Positions 36,369-44,368 of a stretch of 64,000 nucleotides of DNA are shown one piece after another; position 1 is the stretch's first letter; each line of letters begins with the position of its first letter. A program made the position numbers and the translations under genes. Location: positions 4,229,001-4,293,000 of the forward strand of contig NC_015703.1 in assembly GCF_000218895.1 (NCBI RefSeq), read 5' to 3'. The notes beneath the pieces are model-generated. The model was not told the origin of the DNA, made no database searches, and worked only from the letters and a program-made list of their open reading frames with translations. The DNA comes from Runella slithyformis DSM 19594. Lineage in GTDB: Bacteria; Bacteroidota; Bacteroidia; Cytophagales; Spirosomataceae.

Positions 36369-37595
36369 ATGGCAAGCTCGCTTTCGCCCGCTATTGAAAA
36401 CTCCTCTGACTATCAACGCCTTCCATCCACTGATTATCTTTTGGGCATTCCTACGTACCTGTACGCGGTAGTGTTCTCTTCTTTTTGCGTCATTGTCGGC
36501 CTGATTTGGGATATCTGCTGGCACCTCAGTATCGGTCGTGACGGGCTTTTTTCGCCGCCTCACGTCATCATTTACGTGGGAGCCGTCGTTTCGGGACTTT
36601 TTTCAGGGTATCAGGTGCTATATACTACGTTCAAAGGCTCGGCCCTTCAGAAAGCCCAAAGTGTGAAAGTATGGGGCTTTTTTTACAGTTCACTCGGGGC
36701 TTTATTTTGTATTTGGGGAGCCTTGATGATGCTTACGTCGGCCCCGTTTGATGATTGGTGGCACGGCACCTACGGCCTGGACGTACAGATCCTTTCTCCA
36801 CCGCACACGGTATTGGCGTTGGGCATCATCGGCGTACAGTTCGGGGCTATTGTGAGTGTACTTTCAGCCAAAAATCAACTTGCAGGCCAAGAGGCTTCCG
36901 ACGGGTATATCAAGCGGCGTGTTCGTCGATTGAATATACTTTTTGCGTTGTCGGCCGGTTTTTTAATGACCATGTGGTATACCCTGCTTTCGGAAGAATT
37001 GGGCAAGTGGGAAATGCACCATTCGAGTTTTTATAAAGTAGCGGCCATGGCCTTTCCGTTGTTTTTACTGGCATTTGGTCGGGGAGCCGGCGGACGCCGG
37101 ACCATTACAGCCGTGACGGGCGTATACACGGCGTTGATGTGCCTTACCCTGTGGATCATTCCGTTGTTTCCGGCCGAACCCAAGCTCGGTCCTATTTGGA
37201 ATCACTTTGATCATTATCAGGGATTTGCCTTTCCGTTACTGCTCATCGTGCCCGCACTGGCGATGGATTGGTTATTGAGCCGATATACGTATGTCAATGA
37301 TTGGCTCATGGCGGCGTTGATGAGTGCCGTTTTTGTGGTGATTATGCTGCTGGTTCATTGGCCGTTCGGGGAGTTTTTGCAGGAGTCACCCTACGCCCGT
37401 AACTGGTTCTTCGGAAGCCATTATTATTATTTCGGCAACGACCCCACGTGGGAATACCGCTATAAATATGCACCGTGGGTGCTTCAGAATGCGACTGATT
37501 TCAGCATCGGTATAGCCTACGCCATAGGGTATGGGTATATTTCTGCCCGATTGGGGTTAGCCACCGGGAAATGGATGCGGAAAATTCAACGCTGA
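36369..37595 (+). CDS. Conserved polytopic membrane protein of unknown function
   Basis: A 408-residue protein with about ten hydrophobic helices and no signal peptide. Notable are membrane-embedded histidines and aromatic clusters: GLIWDICWHLSIGRDGLFSPPHVIIY near residue 50, FDDWWHGTYGLDVQILSPPHTVL near 120, WEMHHSSFYK near 213 and WNHFDHYQGFAFP near 275. Repeated SPPH and WH motifs look like metal or heme ligands, but no known oxidase pattern is complete. The next gene encodes a protein with YtkA/FixH-like features, and together they may form a membrane redox or metal-handling unit. That is a guess from motifs. Confidence 0.6.
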   Translation: MASSLSPAIENSSDYQRLPSTDYLLGIPTYLYAVVFSSFCVIVGLIWDICWHLSIGRDGLFSPPHVIIYVGAVVSGLFSGYQVLYTTFKGSALQKAQSVKVWGFFYSSLGALFCIWGALMMLTSAPFDDWWHGTYGLDVQILSPPHTVLALGIIGVQFGAIVSVLSAKNQLAGQEASDGYIKRRVRRLNILFALSAGFLMTMWYTLLSEELGKWEMHHSSFYKVAAMAFPLFLLAFGRGAGGRRTITAVTGVYTALMCLTLWIIPLFPAEPKLGPIWNHFDHYQGFAFPLLLIVPALAMDWLLSRYTYVNDWLMAALMSAVFVVIMLLVHWPFGEFLQESPYARNWFFGSHYYYFGNDPTWEYRYKYAPWVLQNATDFSIGIAYAIGYGYISARLGLATGKWMRKIQR

Positions 37596-37710
37596 AAACG
37601 TCCTGAAAATTTCGTTTTAATGTATCAGATAAGAAACGATAAGGGTAAAGAGTCCGCTCTTATCGTGCTTCTTTTCCCGGCTATTTTCTTATTTCTCAAA
37701 CTTTTCGGTC

Positions 37711-39372
37711 ATGCGTTTCCTGAAATTCTATACATTCTTTTTTTTATTCATTCTTGGTCTGCGGTCAGTTGCCTCGTTTGCCCACGTGGGCAGTTCCGGC
37801 GTTTTGTTTCAGGGGCAGGCGGGGGCTTACCGCGTAATGGTCAGCCTGCAACCTCCTGATGTGATTCCGGGTACGGCTCAGGTAACCGTATACGTAGAAA
37901 GCGGTAACGTAACCCACGTACAGGCGCGGCCCATTTATTTTCGTACCGGTGACAAAGGCGCCCCTTCTTCCGATCCGCTCAAGGCCGTGGCGGGGCAATC
38001 GGGCCAGTTTCAGGGCATTGTCTGGCTGATGGCCGGCGGTGCTTCCAGTGTACAGCTTACGTTGGAGGGGGATGGGGGGAAGCAGGAATTGATCGTGCCG
38101 ATCGTGGCCGTTTCTACCGCTCAGCGCGAAATGCCGGCCGGTCTGGGAGTGGTGCTGAGTATTTTGGGGCTGTTGTTGGTGGTTATCTTAATTACGGCCA
38201 TCGGAGCAAGTGCGAGCGACGGATTGCTCAGAAGCGGCACCAACCTGAGCCCTAAACTGCGTCGGTCGCGTTGGATGTCGATGGGCATTGCATCCGTGGT
38301 CTGTACCGGAATTCTGTACATAGGCAGCAGTTGGTGGAACAGTTGGGAAGCGGATTATAAAAAATACATGTATAAGCCGATCTTAGGGCAGGCCAAGATC
38401 GTAAATCAAAACAATGAGCGCGTTTTTCAACTCAAAATAGATACCAATTCCATTAACCGTGATCGGCAGCGACGCACGGTGATGAGCTTTCTGATTCCTG
38501 ACCACGGGAAATTGATGCACCTGTTTTTAGTTCGTCAAAATTCCCTCGATGCCTTTGCTCATTTGCATCCCGAGCGACGTGATACTACGACCTTTGAAGC
38601 CTATCTGCCCAAGCTGCCCGCCGGAAGATACTTGGTCTATGCCGATATCGTGCAGCGTTCGGGCTTTGCAGAAACCATCACGGATACCGTTGATATACCC
38701 GAAATCTACGGTAAAGCGGAGTTGAAAACCGACCCTGAAGATACGTACGTGGTTACTGACCCGCTCAATGATCCCAAAAAAATTCCCGTCGATGAAAATG
38801 TGGTGATTTGCGGAAAACCGGGCACTAAAACTAAACTGAAAGATGGAACTTCCATTGTGTGGGAAGGCAAGCCGAATACGTCTTTTGAAGCCGGCAAGCC
38901 CTATCAATTGGCGTTTGAAGTATTCGGGCCGGATGGTAAGCCTGCCGTATTGGAGCCGTATCTGGGCATGAACGGCCACGCGGCCATTGTGCGTTCCGAT
39001 GGCTCGGTCTATATTCACCTGCACCCTGTAGGGACCTATTCCATGGCTGCGCAGCAGATCATGCAGAATCGAATCGCGGATACGACGAAGATATTTCGGA
39101 TGACAACCAACGCAAAAGTGTTTCGTGACAGCATTGACCGATACCTTGCTGACCTCAAGCGGTTGGCTCCCGCCGAGCGCGACCGAGTGCTGATGGCGGG
39201 CATGACCGGCATGGATGCCAAAGAGATGGACGGGATGAAGCACGAGCACCGAATCGTGTTTCCTTATGCTTTTCCGAAAGCAGGCCAATACCGCATTTTT
39301 CTGCAAATCAAACGGAACGGACAGGTACTGACGGGCATATTTGATGCCAATGTCAAAGAGACGGCCCTGTAG
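37711..39372 (+). CDS. Large exported membrane protein with YtkA/FixH-like beta domains
   Basis: A 553-residue protein. A signal peptide (about residues 1-24, ending ASFA) is followed by an HVGSSGVLFQGQAGAYRVMVSLQPPDVIPG domain resembling YtkA/FixH-type accessory proteins. Two membrane helices follow, near 145-167 and 190-208. The large outer part (210-553) has paired histidine motifs: LMHLFLVRQ with FAHLHPERR, GMNGHAAIVR with IHLHP, and a Met-rich MAGMTGMDAKEMDGMKHEH near 488-506. His/Met pairs of this kind suit copper binding. A role in copper handling or respiratory-complex assembly is inferred. Confidence 0.6.
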   Translation: MRFLKFYTFFFLFILGLRSVASFAHVGSSGVLFQGQAGAYRVMVSLQPPDVIPGTAQVTVYVESGNVTHVQARPIYFRTGDKGAPSSDPLKAVAGQSGQFQGIVWLMAGGASSVQLTLEGDGGKQELIVPIVAVSTAQREMPAGLGVVLSILGLLLVVILITAIGASASDGLLRSGTNLSPKLRRSRWMSMGIASVVCTGILYIGSSWWNSWEADYKKYMYKPILGQAKIVNQNNERVFQLKIDTNSINRDRQRRTVMSFLIPDHGKLMHLFLVRQNSLDAFAHLHPERRDTTTFEAYLPKLPAGRYLVYADIVQRSGFAETITDTVDIPEIYGKAELKTDPEDTYVVTDPLNDPKKIPVDENVVICGKPGTKTKLKDGTSIVWEGKPNTSFEAGKPYQLAFEVFGPDGKPAVLEPYLGMNGHAAIVRSDGSVYIHLHPVGTYSMAAQQIMQNRIADTTKIFRMTTNAKVFRDSIDRYLADLKRLAPAERDRVLMAGMTGMDAKEMDGMKHEHRIVFPYAFPKAGQYRIFLQIKRNGQVLTGIFDANVKETAL

Positions 39373-39436
39373 TTTCGGGACATGTGCGGAACTATGCAGC
39401 GGTAAATTTGATTCATTGGTAATTGAAGAAATCATT

Positions 39437-40855
39437 ATGAAAATCGAACAAATATACACGGGGTGTTTGGCGCAGGGAGCGTACTACGTTGAAAGTGAAG
39501 GCGAAGTTGCGGTCATTGATCCGCTCCGAGAAGTTACCCCCTACATCGACCGAGCCACGCGCGACGGTGCCCGCATCAAGTATGTGTTTGAAACCCATTT
39601 TCATGCCGATTTTGTATCAGGGCATTTAGACCTTTCCCAAAAAACGGGGGCACCGATCGTATACGGCCCCAACGCTGAAACAGGTTTTGACGCGCACATT
39701 GCCGCCGACGGTGAATTGTTTCGTTTGGGGAACGTAACGATAAAAGCCCTGCATACCCCCGGACATACGCTCGAATCTACCTGTTATCTGCTGTTGGATG
39801 AGCACGGAAAAGAAAAAGCGCTTTTCAGCGGCGATACGCTCTTTATCGGTGATGTAGGGCGTCCCGATCTGGCCCAAAAGTCTGACCTGACCATGGAGGA
39901 TCTGGCGGGATTGCTGTATGATTCGCTGCGCATGAAGATCATGCCGTTATCCAATGATATCATTGTGTATCCGGCCCACGGTGCGGGTTCGGCCTGTGGC
40001 AAGAACATGAGCAAAGAAACGACCGATACGCTCGGCAATCAAAAGCTGTTCAATTATGCCCTGCGTGCCGACATGACGAAGCAGGAGTTTATCAAAGAAG
40101 TGACCGCCGGACTCGCCAAGCCTCCGCAATACTTTCCGCAAAATGTGCAGATGAATAAGGAAGGATATGAAAGCATGGAGACCGTCATGAAACGCTCCGC
40201 GCAGGCCTTGTCACCCGATGCTTTTGAAGCCGCTGCCAATGAGACCGGAGCAGTCGTGTTGGACACGCGCAAGGCGCAGCTTTTCAGCAAAGGGTTTATT
40301 CCTAATTCCATCAATATCGGCCTCGAAGGCCAGTTTGCTCCGTGGGTAGGGGCTTTGATACCGGACGTCCGGCAGGAGCTGCTGCTCGTGACCGAAAAAG
40401 GGGCTGAGCAGGAATCTATTTTGCGATTGGCGCGGGTGGGATATGATAATGTCGTAGGCTATTTGGAAGGAGGCTTTGAGGCCTGGAGGGCAAACGGTCG
40501 TGAAGTGGATGAGATCAGCTCCATTTCGGCCGATGAGCTGGCCCATCGCCTCGAAAAAGACAAAAACCTGACGGTAATCGACGTACGTAAGCCCGCTGAG
40601 TTTGCCGCTGAGCACATTGACGGCGCTGAAAATTTGCCGTTGGACAACATCAACGACCTGATGGCCGAGTTTCCTAAAAAAGAAACCATGTATATCCATT
40701 GTGCGGGAGGCTATCGTTCCATGATAGCCGCTTCGATTCTCAAATCCCGGGGCTACGATAATTTAGTGGACGTTGACGGCGGTTTTGCCGCCATTCAAAA
40801 GTCGGGTCGTTTCACTACCACTGATTTTGTCTGCCCCACAACGCTGAAAAAATGA
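39437..40855 (+). CDS. MBL-fold hydrolase with two rhodanese domains (sulfur dioxygenase-like)
   Basis: A 472-residue protein started at the ATG at 39437 (MKIEQIYTGCLAQGAYYV). The metallo-beta-lactamase domain (about 1-230) has ETHFHADFVSGH, HTPGHTLES and LFSGDTLFIGDVGRPDL, the ETHE1/persulfide-dioxygenase pattern. Rhodanese 1 (about 260-355) has no catalytic Cys; its loop reads LVTEKGAEQES. Rhodanese 2 (about 370-465) keeps the Cys in IHCAGGYRSM. One active and one inactive rhodanese is common in this fusion. The likely role is handling of persulfide or sulfide; direct activity is not proven by sequence. Confidence 0.88.
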   Translation: MKIEQIYTGCLAQGAYYVESEGEVAVIDPLREVTPYIDRATRDGARIKYVFETHFHADFVSGHLDLSQKTGAPIVYGPNAETGFDAHIAADGELFRLGNVTIKALHTPGHTLESTCYLLLDEHGKEKALFSGDTLFIGDVGRPDLAQKSDLTMEDLAGLLYDSLRMKIMPLSNDIIVYPAHGAGSACGKNMSKETTDTLGNQKLFNYALRADMTKQEFIKEVTAGLAKPPQYFPQNVQMNKEGYESMETVMKRSAQALSPDAFEAAANETGAVVLDTRKAQLFSKGFIPNSINIGLEGQFAPWVGALIPDVRQELLLVTEKGAEQESILRLARVGYDNVVGYLEGGFEAWRANGREVDEISSISADELAHRLEKDKNLTVIDVRKPAEFAAEHIDGAENLPLDNINDLMAEFPKKETMYIHCAGGYRSMIAASILKSRGYDNLVDVDGGFAAIQKSGRFTTTDFVCPTTLKK

Positions 40856-40890
40856 GCGGAGGAATAAAAATACTCTTCAACGATTGATCG

Positions 40891-41355
40891 ATGGAAGACA
40901 TACCCGAAAAACAGAGGTCGAATTTTGAATGGGCCCTGTTTTTCGGGGTTTGGGGGTATGTATTGATAGCATTGCCTGCTCTTTTTATGAGTATAAAAAA
41001 ATCTCGTGATAAGAAGGAAATTATTCATAATCAGGTGATTGAGGTCGCAACGGTAGATGGTGTTGAAGAAAAATATCACGCCAAAACGGGCACCGTGTAT
41101 TTGAGATTTCATTATCATTATCAATGTAAGAACACGCTCTTCAGAGACAAAATTGATTATAACTATAAGCGTTACTTTGTTGGGTTTACCGGGGATAAAA
41201 GAGAGAGGATAAAGCAGAAGAGGTTCCCCGTCATTCTTTCTTCAAAAGACCCGTCAAAACACCGTATTTTGATCTTTTGGTCTGACTTTTCAAAATATCA
41301 TCTCCCTTTTCCCGATTCATTGAAATGGAGTGAAAAGCTTTTTTATAACAGGTGA
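40891..41355 (+). CDS. Small single-pass membrane protein of unknown function
   Basis: A 154-residue protein with one membrane helix near residues 15-33 (ALFFGVWGYVLIALPALFM). The following basic, beta-rich region carries KTGTVYLRFHYHYQCKN and YNYKRYFVGFTGDKRE. No family is recognised. It starts 35 bases after the MBL-rhodanese gene and is A+T-richer than its neighbours. The sequence reads as a real gene, but no function can be proposed. Confidence 0.6.
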   Translation: MEDIPEKQRSNFEWALFFGVWGYVLIALPALFMSIKKSRDKKEIIHNQVIEVATVDGVEEKYHAKTGTVYLRFHYHYQCKNTLFRDKIDYNYKRYFVGFTGDKRERIKQKRFPVILSSKDPSKHRILIFWSDFSKYHLPFPDSLKWSEKLFYNR

Positions 41356-41630
41356 AGCGTTACCCGTTGTATAAAAAATAACCCTGATAGGGCTCACGTT
41401 GCCATCATTGCCTGTAAAGGCACAGACAGTTTTGGGTATGTTACTATCCAAGAAATAACGGTTTATTTCATTTGCAGATACGGCTTCAACAATAATTACT
41501 TCAGGGTAAAAACGCCTTTTATCGTACGTGCCTGACTTGACATCGTACTGCCGGCAGGCAAATCAATGCTAATGAGCCATAAGTGATCAGTGGTTTTCTT
41601 TCCTAAATGATTCCCCGTTGTGAAATAATC
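41356..41630 (-). pseudogene. Possible decayed gene remnant on the reverse strand
   Basis: The 41356-41708 gap holds no intact gene. On the reverse strand two overlapping frames look protein-like without start codons. One runs from about 41630 to the stop at 41496-41498 and contains WLISIDLPAGS. The other runs leftward through about 41570-41340 with RRFYPEVIIVEAV and CAFTGNDGNV. A single frameshift would join them. This could be the end of a lost secreted protein, or chance. The right end of the gap holds the BlaI promoter. Confidence 0.3.
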
Positions 41631-41650
41631 TCAAAAAATATGCCCTGACA

Positions 41651-41685
41651 TTTGTTTTCAATTTTTATATTCTACATTTGTAGAA
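41651..41685 (+). promoter_or_regulatory. Promoter with BlaI-type operator over the -7 element
   Basis: TTTG (41651-41654), an 18-base gap and TACATTTG (41673-41680) fit the Bacteroidota promoter. The palindrome TTCTACA-TT-TGTAGAA (41670-41685) covers the -7 element and has the TACA..TGTA core of BlaI/MecI/CopY operators. A further half-site ATGTAGAA is at 41698-41705, just before the ATG. Confidence 0.85.
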
Positions 41686-41708
41686 CGAAATAACAAAATG
41701 TAGAATGT

Positions 41709-42080
41709 ATGCAGCTTTCTAAATCTGAAGAACAATTAATGGAGGTAATCTGGCAGCAGGGAACCGTTTTTATGAAAGACCTGATCGATGCCTCGCCCGA
41801 CCCCAAACCCGCTTCCACTACCGTGGCTACGTTGCTCAAACGAATGCAGGAAAAAGGCTTTGTCGGGTATACGGTTTTCGGCAATTCGCGGCAGTATTAT
41901 GCCTTGGTTTCCAAAGAGGATTACTTTTCCAAACACGTGCGCGGCATCATCAAAAATTTTTTCGGGAATTCGGTGGCGCAGTTTGCTTCTTTTTTTACGA
42001 GTGCTTCCGACCTTTCCAAAGAAGAATTGGAGGACTTGAAACGTGTGATCGACGAACAACTAAAACATAAAGAGCCATGA
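41709..42080 (+). CDS. BlaI/MecI/CopY-family transcriptional repressor
   Basis: A 123-residue repressor. The winged helix covers residues 1-75 (LSKSEEQLMEVIWQQGTVFMKDLIDA, then ASTTVATLLKRMQEKGFVGYTVFGNSRQYYAL). A helical dimerisation tail follows. A matching palindromic operator lies just upstream, so it should repress itself. Its stop overlaps the start of the M56 gene (ATGA), the normal pairing in which an M56 protease inactivates the repressor. Confidence 0.95.
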   Translation: MQLSKSEEQLMEVIWQQGTVFMKDLIDASPDPKPASTTVATLLKRMQEKGFVGYTVFGNSRQYYALVSKEDYFSKHVRGIIKNFFGNSVAQFASFFTSASDLSKEELEDLKRVIDEQLKHKEP

Positions 42081-43525
42081 TCATTTACCTTTTCAAATTT
42101 GCCGCCTGCTCGGCATTCCTTCTGATACTGTATCATTGGGTATTGGAAAAAGAAAAAATGCCTGTTTTTAATCGCTTTTACCTGTTATTCAGTCTATTGT
42201 TCTCGGGATTGGTCCCGTTTGTTACCTTTGAGTTATCCGCTGAAACGCTCCCGGCCGTTATTGAAAAAACGCAAACACTATCACCCGTCAGTTCATCCGG
42301 GCCACTTACTTCCAATACATCCATTTCAATCTCTGCGGGCACGGACACGCTGCCTTGGACGACGTATTTGTGGGGGCTTTATGGGGTACTTACCCTTGCC
42401 TTTCTGATTCGTTTCATTAGAAATCTGTATTCTTTTTGGCAACTGATCCGCACCCATCCGGTGGTGGAAAAGGGTATGATGAATCTGGTATTGATACCGC
42501 AGAATAATACTCCTTATTGTTTTGGTAAGTACGTATTTGTCAATCGTCTGGCATTTGAACGCGACGAAATTGAACCCGAAATTTTGCAGCATGAGCAGGC
42601 GCACATCCGTCAGCGGCATACATTGGATGTGTTATTTATCGAACTCGTTCTGGCATTTTGCTGGTGGAATCCCACCCTGTGGCTATATCGCCGGGCGATC
42701 AGGCTTAATCATGAGTTTTTGGCCGATGATTGGGTGATCAAAACCCACCGAAATCCGCCTGCGTATCAGTATTTATTATTGCATACAATAAGCCAACACA
42801 GCGGCGTGATGCTGGCGAGTTCTTTCAATTATCTCCTCACCAAAAAACGGTTTAAAATGATGAACAAATTCACTTCAAAGAAGCGAGCTTACGCACTTCA
42901 AACAACAGCTTTATGCGTTTTCTCAGCATTAGTCTTTGTCTTTAGCGACATCAGTTTTGCGCAAACTGCCCCTAAAGTTGTTCCTCAATCAACGACTGAG
43001 GCTGATTTTGCTAAAGAGGGAGTTTCGCAGGCTATGGTGGAAGAGTATCAACAAATTGTTGAAAAATATATCCGGAAAATAACCAAAAGAGGGCTTACTA
43101 TACTTGAGCAGCCAAAAGAAGCAGACCGAGCACGTTTGGAGACTATATTCAAAGCAATGAGCAAAGAGCAGCAATCGCAACAAAAATATGTCATGGCCCC
43201 CCCCTTAAAACCCTTCGGACGTATAACGCCTACGGAAGAAGACTTCGAAAGCTACAAAGACGGAAAAATGTTCGGAGTATGGGTCGATGAAAAAAAAGTC
43301 CCCAATACTGCATTGAATAAGTACAAAGCGAGTGATTTTTCACATGTATTTGTTAGTCGCCTGTATAAAAATGCGCAGGCAACGATTGGCTATAAATATA
43401 AATTTCAGTTGGATTTGATGACCAACGCGTACTATGAAAAGTACCGTTCGGAAAGACTGGCAGATAAGCGCTACTCTTTACATTTTAATATTGAAAAAAT
43501 GATGCTGAACAAAAAATTTGAGTAA
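42077..43525 (+). CDS. BlaR1/MecR1-like M56 family membrane metallopeptidase
   Basis: A 482-residue membrane protein. Helices lie near residues 5-20, 34-50, 94-115 and 280-300. The zinc site HEQAH is at 172-176, with the third ligand Glu213 in NHEFLADDWV. Proteolysis of the partner BlaI releases the operon. BlaR1 ends in a penicillin-binding sensor domain; here the 180-residue outer tail has no SxxK serine-lyase motif, so the signal is not a beta-lactam. The tail (IVEKYIRKITKRGLTILEQPKEADR...) resembles no domain I recognise and may be the sensor. Confidence 0.9.
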   Translation: MIIYLFKFAACSAFLLILYHWVLEKEKMPVFNRFYLLFSLLFSGLVPFVTFELSAETLPAVIEKTQTLSPVSSSGPLTSNTSISISAGTDTLPWTTYLWGLYGVLTLAFLIRFIRNLYSFWQLIRTHPVVEKGMMNLVLIPQNNTPYCFGKYVFVNRLAFERDEIEPEILQHEQAHIRQRHTLDVLFIELVLAFCWWNPTLWLYRRAIRLNHEFLADDWVIKTHRNPPAYQYLLLHTISQHSGVMLASSFNYLLTKKRFKMMNKFTSKKRAYALQTTALCVFSALVFVFSDISFAQTAPKVVPQSTTEADFAKEGVSQAMVEEYQQIVEKYIRKITKRGLTILEQPKEADRARLETIFKAMSKEQQSQQKYVMAPPLKPFGRITPTEEDFESYKDGKMFGVWVDEKKVPNTALNKYKASDFSHVFVSRLYKNAQATIGYKYKFQLDLMTNAYYEKYRSERLADKRYSLHFNIEKMMLNKKFE

Positions 43526-43580
43526 GTATGAAATCTATGAATGAATACAGTCTTCATTTATTGATGCTATTAACTACGTA

Positions 43581-43628
43581 AACACTAAAGCCGCCCGAAA
43601 ATGATGATTTTCGGGCGGCTTTAGTGTT
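43581..43628. terminator. Strong terminator hairpin, left boundary of the DUF6934 cassette
   Basis: A perfect 22-base stem (43581-43602 with 43607-43628) with loop GATG. It can end the M56 transcript and the opposing 52-residue gene. Its central 36 bases (43587-43622) are the exact reverse complement of those in the hairpin at 44329-44364. Confidence 0.93.
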
Positions 43629-43647
43629 TATATCACTACGTTTACAT

Positions 43648-43806
43648 TTATTTTATCGGAAATTTCAGTTTCCCTTTTTCTTTCAATTCACGTATGGCTT
43701 TTCGGCTATCAGCTATTTTGTCAGGCAATATGTCCCTGTTCTTGAATTGATTCAAGTCAAGGGCCTCAAAATGAGTTTCAACCGTTGTTTTTTTTATCTT
43801 CAGCAT
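43648..43806 (-). CDS. Small basic protein downstream of DUF6934 gene
   Basis: A 52-residue protein, ATG at 43804-43806 and stop at 43648-43650. It begins MLKIKKTTVETHFEALDL, has a middle NRDILPDKIADSRKAIREL, and ends in the basic run KEKGKLKFPIK. It is on the same strand as, and 34 bases downstream of, the DUF6934 gene, and is followed by a strong terminator. Clear codon structure and position support a real gene. The pair looks like a two-gene module, perhaps toxin-antitoxin-like, but no known toxin family is matched. Confidence 0.65.
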   Translation of the reverse strand: MLKIKKTTVETHFEALDLNQFKNRDILPDKIADSRKAIRELKEKGKLKFPIK

Positions 43807-43840
43807 TTTGATTGGGAATAAGCTAAGCTAAGTTAATGAA

Positions 43841-44302
43841 CTATTTCTTAATGGCAAAGAAGCGCGAATACTTTTTATCGGGGATAAACAACTCCAACTC
43901 ACCAACTTCATCATTTAGGCCATAAATAGTTACGAAGTCGGCAAGTTCTTCCATGTACTTAGTGATAAGCATTTTATACAAACGGGTACGCCCTCTTGTG
44001 CTGCCTGAAACTTCAAGAATGGCATTGGGATAGTGGGAAAAAAATACCGGAACAGTTTGGGCAACGGTTGCTAAAATCTTTTCTGTATCGCCATTATCGG
44101 TGACAACTTTGTCGTCTACCTCTTTAGTCATTAGATTATAGTCGCCAAATCCTAAATTATAAATAGGTCTGTCATTACTCCATTCTCCTGTAGGTTGGTA
44201 CGCTATGATTTTTATGATCTGACCCTGTTTGCCTTCGCTGATGAACGCAAAATGCGTGTGTTCCTGAGAGGTGTCCTTGAGAGGGTAAACTTCTAAATTC
44301 AT
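43841..44302 (-). CDS. DUF6934 family protein
   Basis: A 153-residue protein. I start at 44302 (MNLEVYPLKDTSQEHTHFAF); a start at 44350 would read through the terminator hairpin. Family landmarks are FISEGKQGQIIKIIAYQ, IYNLGFGDYN, VVTDNGDTEKILATVA and STRGRTRLYKMLI. DUF6934 is found mainly in Bacteroidota and has no assigned function. The gene forms a cassette with the 52-residue gene between mirror-image hairpins. Confidence 0.8.
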   Translation of the reverse strand: MNLEVYPLKDTSQEHTHFAFISEGKQGQIIKIIAYQPTGEWSNDRPIYNLGFGDYNLMTKEVDDKVVTDNGDTEKILATVAQTVPVFFSHYPNAILEVSGSTRGRTRLYKMLITKYMEELADFVTIYGLNDEVGELELFIPDKKYSRFFAIKK

Positions 44303-44324
44303 CGTTTGCCATTTATGAAATTCT

Positions 44325-44368
44325 ATACAAAGCCGCCCGAAAATCATCATTTTCGGGCGGCTTTGTAT
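44325..44368. terminator. Strong terminator hairpin, right boundary of the DUF6934 cassette
   Basis: A 20-base stem (44325-44344 with 44349-44368) with loop CATC, directly after the leuS stop. It should end leuS transcription. The core is the reverse complement of the hairpin at 43581. Confidence 0.93.

Noticed and set aside
38527-39459. A 310-codon reverse frame opposite the His/Met-rich membrane protein
   Set aside because: The forward gene has a signal peptide and conserved motifs; the reverse frame has no start context or family match.
42077-43525. A beta-lactam resistance operon, suggested by BlaI/BlaR1-like genes
   Set aside because: There is no beta-lactamase gene and the M56 protein lacks a penicillin-binding domain.
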